A stretch of DNA of 26,819 bases from PALSA-1006 sp036171275 (lineage in GTDB: Bacteria > Pseudomonadota > Gammaproteobacteria > Burkholderiales > Gallionellaceae): positions 1 to 26,819 of the forward strand of contig JAVHQT010000101.1 of assembly GCA_036171275.1 (NCBI GenBank), read 5' to 3'. Shown in pieces: positions 22,636-26,819 of the stretch. A program made the translations under genes and the position numbers. Below the pieces are notes generated by a model. It was given only the letters and a program-made list of their open reading frames with translations. It searched no databases and was not told where the DNA came from. Positions within the stretch are counted from its first letter, which is position 1. Every line of letters starts with the position of its first letter.

Positions 22636-23436
22636 ATGAATAAAATAAAAGTGGTTATTGCTGGCTGTTCTGGGCGCATGGGAAAGACGCTGTTAAGCTG
22701 TGTTGCCGATGCAAATGACTGTGTGCTTCATAGCGCTTTAGACCATGCGGGTAGTGCCGCCGTGGGAAAACCAGTGCGCGATTGCGCCGGTGCGGGTGAT
22801 CTTGCAGTGACGGCAGATCTGTCTGCGGCCTTGCGCAACGCCGATGTGCTGATTGATTTTACCCGCCCTGAAGGAACGCTAAAGCACCTGGAAATCTGTC
22901 AAGCACTGGGTGTAAAAATGGTGATTGGCACGACCGGATTTTCGCCGCAAGAGAAGGCGCAACTGGCGGTCGCCGCGCAAAAAATTGGCATTGTGTTTGC
23001 TCCAAATATGAGTGTCGGCGTTAATTTGACGTTTAAATTGCTTGAAACCGCCGCTAAAGTTTTGAGTCAGGGCTATGACATTGAAATTATCGAAGCTCAC
23101 CATCGGCATAAAGTGGATGCACCTTCCGGCACGGCATTAGCGATGGGCGAAGTCATTGCCAACACGCTGGGACGCAATCTAGCCGATTGTGCGGTTTATG
23201 ACCGTAAAGGCGTGACCGGCGAACGGGACGCTTCGACGATTGGTTTTGCCACAGTGCGCGGCGGCGATATTGTGGGTGACCATACTGTTTTATTTGCCGG
23301 AACCGGCGAACGGATTGAAATTACGCATAAAGCCAGTAGCCGTGCCACCTTTGCCCTCGGCGCTTTACGTGCGGCACGGTTTTTACATCGCAATCCGGCT
23401 GGTTTGTATGATATGCAGGATGTGCTGGCGCTTTAA
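22636..23436 (+). CDS. dapB: 4-hydroxy-tetrahydrodipicolinate reductase
   Basis: This protein of 266 residues catalyses the NAD(P)H-dependent step after DapA in lysine and diaminopimelate synthesis. The nucleotide-binding G-C-S-G-R-M-G-K lies at 10-17, then G-T-T-G-F, and the active-site block E-A-H-H-R-H-K-V-D-A-P-S-G-T-A. His155 and Lys159 match the E. coli catalytic His159 and Lys163. It is 9 bp after bamE, so they likely share a transcript. It ends convergent with the epimerase gene, with a 117-bp gap that has no clear terminator. Confidence 0.97.
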   Translation: MNKIKVVIAGCSGRMGKTLLSCVADANDCVLHSALDHAGSAAVGKPVRDCAGAGDLAVTADLSAALRNADVLIDFTRPEGTLKHLEICQALGVKMVIGTTGFSPQEKAQLAVAAQKIGIVFAPNMSVGVNLTFKLLETAAKVLSQGYDIEIIEAHHRHKVDAPSGTALAMGEVIANTLGRNLADCAVYDRKGVTGERDASTIGFATVRGGDIVGDHTVLFAGTGERIEITHKASSRATFALGALRAARFLHRNPAGLYDMQDVLAL

Positions 23437-23553
23437 AAGCGTATTTGTAAGGCGATTGATTTTTTCCTTGAATCGGCGCAGCTAATTTCCAGTCCATTGT
23501 TTATCAAAGATTTTTTGGATTTTGGACGGCACCGAATTACGGAAAACGACGAT

Positions 23554-24456
23554 TTATTTTGAACCTAACAAATGTTGCAACGCCGCCTCTAACTGCGAAT
23601 ACGCGAATGGAAAGTCCGAATCTTGCATCAACTTGGGTAGCACCCGTTGCCCTTCCATGAGTAAAGCGACTCGCTCACCCATCGCCTGTTTTAGTAGCCA
23701 AGCAGGCGCGACAAACATGGCCGGACGGTGAACGACCTTGGCCAGTGTTTGCGTAAATTGCGCATTGCTGACCGGATTGGGCGCGGTTAAATTAAACGCT
23801 CCTTTCAATTCCGATCCGTGCAATAAGCGCAATACCATTCCCACATAATCATCCATGTGCACCCAGCTCATCCACTGCTGACCATCGCCCAGGCGCGCAC
23901 CCAAGCCTAATTTGAACGGTAAAATCATGCGTCCAAGCAAACCGCCTTCATGGCTTAATACCAGGCCAGTGCGTAGAGCACACACTCTAATCCCTTGATT
24001 TTGAGCCTCAAATGCTGCTGCTTCCCAAGCTTGGCACAAGTGTGCCGCAAAATCATCTCCGGCTGGCTCATTTTCTGTCAACACGTCATTGCCGCGATTG
24101 CCGTAAAAACCAACCGCTGAACCACTTAATAGCACGGCGGGCTTTTGCGCCGCGCGTGCAATATGTTGCACCAACGTTTGCGTCAAAGCGACGCGACTAT
24201 TCAGCAATTGTTGTTTGCGTGCCTCAGACCAACGGGCATCAACAATCGGTTCACCGGCTAAATTGATCACGGCATCAAAATGAATATCGCTATGCCATTC
24301 ATCTAAGGTGTTGAATGCGCGCACGTTGCTGCCGCATTTTTGTGCTACCGAGGCAGGAGAACGGCTTAGAACCGTCAATTCATGTCCTTCCTTGAGTAGT
24401 ACTTTGCAAAGTTGTCTGCCGATTAAGCCGGTACCACCCGTCATCAGGATTTGCAT
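23554..24456 (-). CDS. TIGR01777-type NAD-dependent epimerase/SDR (YfcH-like)
   Basis: This protein of 300 residues belongs to the extended short-chain dehydrogenase group. The Rossmann motif T-G-G-T-G-L-I-G is at 6-13, N-L-A-G-E-P-I lies near 69-75, and G-S-A-V-G-F-Y-G with Tyr plus the M-S-W-V-H segment typify the YfcH/SulA-like family. A C-terminal DUF1731-type tail (A-P-A-W-L-L-K...L-M-E-G-Q-R-V-L-P) is present. The cellular substrate is not known; some relatives affect cell division. GGAGAAAG precedes the ATG. Confidence 0.9.
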   Translation of the reverse strand: MQILMTGGTGLIGRQLCKVLLKEGHELTVLSRSPASVAQKCGSNVRAFNTLDEWHSDIHFDAVINLAGEPIVDARWSEARKQQLLNSRVALTQTLVQHIARAAQKPAVLLSGSAVGFYGNRGNDVLTENEPAGDDFAAHLCQAWEAAAFEAQNQGIRVCALRTGLVLSHEGGLLGRMILPFKLGLGARLGDGQQWMSWVHMDDYVGMVLRLLHGSELKGAFNLTAPNPVSNAQFTQTLAKVVHRPAMFVAPAWLLKQAMGERVALLMEGQRVLPKLMQDSDFPFAYSQLEAALQHLLGSK

Positions 24457-24492
24457 TTTTCTTTCTCCGTTTGTGTATTTAAAAATCAGTTA

Positions 24493-24560
24493 AGGAAGCG
24501 CTGATGTGTGCCGTTATGATTCAACTAGTTGACCATGAACAAAACAAATTAGCGCTTCCT
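24493..24560. repeat. 68-bp concentric palindrome
   Basis: The outer arms AGGAAGCGCT (24493-24502) and AGCGCTTCCT (24551-24560) are perfect complements. The centre, TCAACTAGTTGA (24521-24532), is a perfect 12-bp palindrome. Both share the same midpoint (24526.5). The spacers match at 8 of 18 positions. It could be a cruciform, a decayed mobile element end or a protein-binding site. Confidence 0.6.
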
Positions 24561-24647
24561 GAGTGCGTCGTGAGTCAATGGCGGATAAATCATACTCGAA
24601 AATGCCGCTGGCAAGCGATCGAAAAGACCTTGGTCGGCACGGGTTGA
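24504..24647 (+). CDS. Possible small gene, 47 residues
   Basis: The ORF starts at ATG 24504 with AGGA (24493-24496) seven bases upstream, and ends at TGA 24645-24647. The product begins M-C-A-V-M-I-Q-L-V-D-H-E-Q and ends K-T-L-V-G-T-G, with basic and aromatic residues (Trp26, Trp36) and three Cys. I recognise no family. It runs through the palindrome, whose left arm contains the ribosome binding site. It could equally be a gene remnant or chance; coding status is unproven. Confidence 0.25.
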   Translation: MCAVMIQLVDHEQNKLALPECVVSQWRINHTRKCRWQAIEKTLVGTG

Positions 24648-24680
24648 TGCGGGTCTTATTGGTCGGAAATTAAATCAATA

Positions 24681-24710
24681 AATCCATAATAATCAATAGG
24701 TTATATAAAA
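24681..24710 (+). repeat. AT-rich element, copy C
   Basis: The core at 24689-24704 is ATAATCAATAGGTTAT, 14 of 16 identical to copy A's core. The flanks are more divergent than in A, B and D. It lies between the epimerase gene start and the comEC end. Confidence 0.45.
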
Positions 24711-24716
24711 TTTTAG

Positions 24717-24746
24717 GCTGCTGTGGCACAGTGCTAGTATTTTTTT
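24717..24746 (+). terminator. Weak hairpin with T7 tail
   Basis: GC plus CTGT (24717-24724) pairs with ACAG plus GC (24728-24734), with a small bulge, and T7 follows at 24740-24746. As a plus-strand terminator it would serve the 47-codon ORF if that is real. The stem is short and the distance to the T-run is 5 nt, so confidence is low. Confidence 0.25.
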
Positions 24747-24760
24747 ATTAACGGCAGGCA

Positions 24761-26819
24761 CTATTTTTCACTTACAGCCTGCCAATAGCGCTGATGCGTT
24801 TGCCGATAGCGTTCGACGTCAATTATTTGATTGTCGACGCGCAACAAAATGGCACCTTCTTCATCAGTACGTAAGCGAATACTATCAGCATAACGCTGGT
24901 AAACATCAGCATTGGGATGATGAAATGAGTTGCGATACCCCACGCTAAATACGGCATAACGGGGCTGCACCGCCTGAACAAATTCTGCTGTAGAGGACGT
25001 TTTGCTGCCGTGGTGCGGCACTAACAAGACCGTCGCAGCGAGTTTGTCGGCCTGGGTTTGCACTAGACGTCGTTCACTGTTTTTCTCAATATCGCCGGTG
25101 ATTAAAATCACATTTTGACCAGTTTGAATGCGCAGTACACAAACCAATTCATTGGTGCGAACTTTGGCACGCGCATACGCATCGGGTTCGGGATGCAGAA
25201 TTTCAAACTTCACGCCGTCCCACTGCCAGTTTTGTCCAGCTAAACAGCGGCGCGAATCGGGCAATATCGTGAGCAGAGGTTGATCGGCAGGCAATGACGA
25301 TAACAGCCATTGCGTGGGAATAGCTTGCAGTACCGAGGCGGCGCCACCGGTGTGGTCGCGGTCATTGTGCGTCAACACCAGTCCATCAAGTTGCGCCACG
25401 CCCAGACCCCGTAAGGCCGGCACTAAAATCCGACTGCCGCTATCGGCATCGGTAGAAAAATCAATGCCGCTATCGACTAATAAAGCGTGTTCACGGGTTT
25501 GCAGTGCTACGGCCAAGCCTTGTCCGACATCAAAAATCGTCATGCGCAAACTGCCAAAAGCGGGCAAGTCGGGCGCAATAAAAAACATCGGCAACAGCAT
25601 TATTCCGCCTAACCAGCGCGCCGGAAAGCCGCGTGGTAGCAATAGCCACAGAACGCCGCACGAACCGATTAGCACCGTCCACGGTGGTGGTGCGTGTTGC
25701 GTCCAAACGGCAAGCGGTAAATTATTTAATATATTCAATGTGTTATAACAAATACTCATGGAATAATGGGCGAATTGCAATAAGCTGTCTAGCGGCAATA
25801 CTGCGCCCAATAAACTCAATGGCACCACCACGAAGCTCACTAAGGGAATGGCGAACGCATTCGCCAGTGGTGACACCAACGAGAGTTGTTGAAATAACGC
25901 CAGTAGCAGTGGAATCAGTCCGATGCTCATCGCCCATTGCACGCGCGTATATTCCACTAACCAATGACCGGGGCGTAAACGGTGGCTGCTGATGTAAAAA
26001 ATCAGCGCAACTGCGCCAAAAGATAGCCAGAAACCGGGCGATAAAACCGCCCACGGATCGAGAACGGTGACCACCAGAAGTGCCAAAGTTAATAATTGCG
26101 ACGGCGCTAGGTTGCGTGATGACCATAACGCCAGCGCCACCGTGCCTAGCATATAAACTGTGCGCTGCGCCGGTACGCCGTAACCTGCCAACAGAGCATA
26201 ACTGAGGGCGACTAAGAAACCCGCCAGAGCCGCTGCTTTGCGCGCGGGCAGCCATAAGGTCAGCCGCGTGCTGCGCCGCCAGCCCAGATTGACTAACATA
26301 AACGCAAATCCAGCCAACATGGTGATGTGCAACCCAGAAATCGACATTAAATGATTGACGCCGGTGCGGGTGAAAACTTGCCATTGCGCGGGGGGAATGC
26401 CGCTTTGATCGCCGATGGTTAAGGCGCATAAAACGCCCACATACGGCTGGTCTTTTAATACGCGCTGAAAATGCGCACGCACCGCTTCACGCACGCGCTC
26501 GATTTCATAACTAATTGATTTTATTGAATTATTTAATATATTGTTGTCGCCTTTTCCATAAACATAGCCTACGGCGCGGATATTTTGCTCCAGCGTCCAG
26601 GCTTCAAAATCAAAGGTGTAGGGATTGCTGGTGCCGTGTGGTTGCTTCAAGCGTACGGTGAGTTGCCAGCGTTCGCCGGCGTGAAAATCGAGTTTTGGAT
26701 TTTTTGCATCTTGATAAGTCGAAAGCAAAATATGCGGCGGCACAGTTGCTTCTGGGCTGCTGACACTTTCAACGTCAAAGCGGAAACTTAACCCACGCTC
26801 ATGCTGTTTTGGCATGTCC
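24761..26819 (-). CDS. comEC: ComEC/Rec2 DNA internalisation protein (5' end outside the window)
   Basis: The reading frame runs to the window edge (a GAC codon precedes the Met at 26815), and the visible part begins inside the DUF4131 domain (P-K-Q-H-E-R-G-L-S-F-R-F-D-V). About 100 N-terminal residues are therefore missing. Then comes a Competence membrane domain (about 120-400) with G-D-Q-S-G-I and S-I-S-G-L-H-I-T-M, and a metallo-beta-lactamase domain with T-H-N-D-R-D-H (His483 to His488, numbered from 26815) and P-H-H-G-S-K (600-605). ComEC forms the inner-membrane channel for transforming DNA. Two AT-rich stretches inside it are noted under repeats. Confidence 0.93.
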   Translation of the reverse strand, partial: DMPKQHERGLSFRFDVESVSSPEATVPPHILLSTYQDAKNPKLDFHAGERWQLTVRLKQPHGTSNPYTFDFEAWTLEQNIRAVGYVYGKGDNNILNNSIKSISYEIERVREAVRAHFQRVLKDQPYVGVLCALTIGDQSGIPPAQWQVFTRTGVNHLMSISGLHITMLAGFAFMLVNLGWRRSTRLTLWLPARKAAALAGFLVALSYALLAGYGVPAQRTVYMLGTVALALWSSRNLAPSQLLTLALLVVTVLDPWAVLSPGFWLSFGAVALIFYISSHRLRPGHWLVEYTRVQWAMSIGLIPLLLALFQQLSLVSPLANAFAIPLVSFVVVPLSLLGAVLPLDSLLQFAHYSMSICYNTLNILNNLPLAVWTQHAPPPWTVLIGSCGVLWLLLPRGFPARWLGGIMLLPMFFIAPDLPAFGSLRMTIFDVGQGLAVALQTREHALLVDSGIDFSTDADSGSRILVPALRGLGVAQLDGLVLTHNDRDHTGGAASVLQAIPTQWLLSSLPADQPLLTILPDSRRCLAGQNWQWDGVKFEILHPEPDAYARAKVRTNELVCVLRIQTGQNVILITGDIEKNSERRLVQTQADKLAATVLLVPHHGSKTSSTAEFVQAVQPRYAVFSVGYRNSFHHPNADVYQRYADSIRLRTDEEGAILLRVDNQIIDVERYRQTHQRYWQAVSEK
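25720..25735 (-). repeat. AT-rich 16-base direct repeat in comEC, copy 1
   Basis: The plus strand reads AATTATTTAATATATT, identical to 26527-26542. In frame it encodes N-I-L-N-N in a connector (T-L-N-I-L-N-N-L-P) near the end of the membrane domain, which is variable in ComEC proteins. Confidence 0.45.
26501..26530 (-). repeat. AT-rich element, copy D, inside comEC
   Basis: On the minus strand this matches element B at 25 of 30 and A at 24 of 30 positions; the core is 26507-26522 (AAAATCAATTAGTTAT on the minus strand). It encodes N-S-I-K-S-I-S-Y-E-I in frame, in a linker ahead of the membrane domain. Confidence 0.5.
26527..26542 (-). repeat. AT-rich 16-base direct repeat in comEC, copy 2
   Basis: This is the second copy of AATTATTTAATATATT (plus strand), also encoding N-I-L-N-N, and it overlaps element D by 4 bp. 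Being AT-only, a chance match is not excluded. Confidence 0.4.

Larger units (their letters stand above)
24457..24760. other. 304-bp gap between the epimerase gene and comEC
   Basis: This region carries no recognised gene. It holds a 68-bp palindrome (24493-24560), a 47-codon ORF on the plus strand (24504-24647), an 8-base direct repeat TTGGTCGG (24630 and 24659), AT-rich element C and a weak hairpin followed by T7 (24717-24746). Each is described separately. Confidence 0.6.

Noticed and set aside
25743..26429. Long minus-strand ORF of 228 codons within comEC
   Set aside because: It is an off-frame shadow: the true comEC frame carries the membrane and metallo-beta-lactamase motifs across the same bases.

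Overview
The window is a chromosomal segment of a betaproteobacterium, most likely of the Nitrosomonadales or a close relative. Three things point there: the uninterrupted S10-spc-alpha ribosomal protein order following tuf, a zinc-type (four-cysteine) S4 that in my memory is typical of that order, and the nadK-recN / bamE-dapB neighbourhood. No database search was possible, so the placement is inference.

Positions 1-14072 hold the 3' end of tuf and then one co-directional block: rpsJ rplC rplD rplW rplB rpsS rplV rpsC rplP rpmC rpsQ (S10), rplN rplX rplE rpsN rpsH rplF rplR rpsE rpmD rplO secY infA rpmJ (spc), rpsM rpsK rpsD rpoA rplQ (alpha). Gaps are mostly 0-60 bp with several overlapping stops and starts. 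Good promoter candidates sit only before rpsJ (143-171) and before rplN (5268-5295). Both have a GCGCG discriminator and are followed by folded leaders. A strong intrinsic terminator closes the block at 14043-14072.

Positions 14159-16864 carry a four-gene cassette with overlaps or tiny gaps: a Rieske non-heme iron oxygenase, an EamA/DMT transporter, a SpoIIAA-like protein and a cysteine-rich lipoprotein. Its shared task is unknown.

Positions 16983-23436 are housekeeping genes on the plus strand: prfC, tcdA, nadK (possibly leaderless), recN, bamE and dapB. On the minus strand follow a TIGR01777/YfcH-type epimerase (23554-24456) and comEC (24761 to the window end, missing its 5' part).

The least explained material is non-coding: a family of about 30-nt AT-rich elements in three intergenic regions and once inside comEC, a two-state leader before rplN, and a 304-bp gap (24457-24760) with a 68-bp concentric palindrome overlapping a 47-codon ORF. 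I see no CRISPR array, tRNA, rRNA, prophage or intact insertion sequence, and no obvious undescribed multi-gene system.
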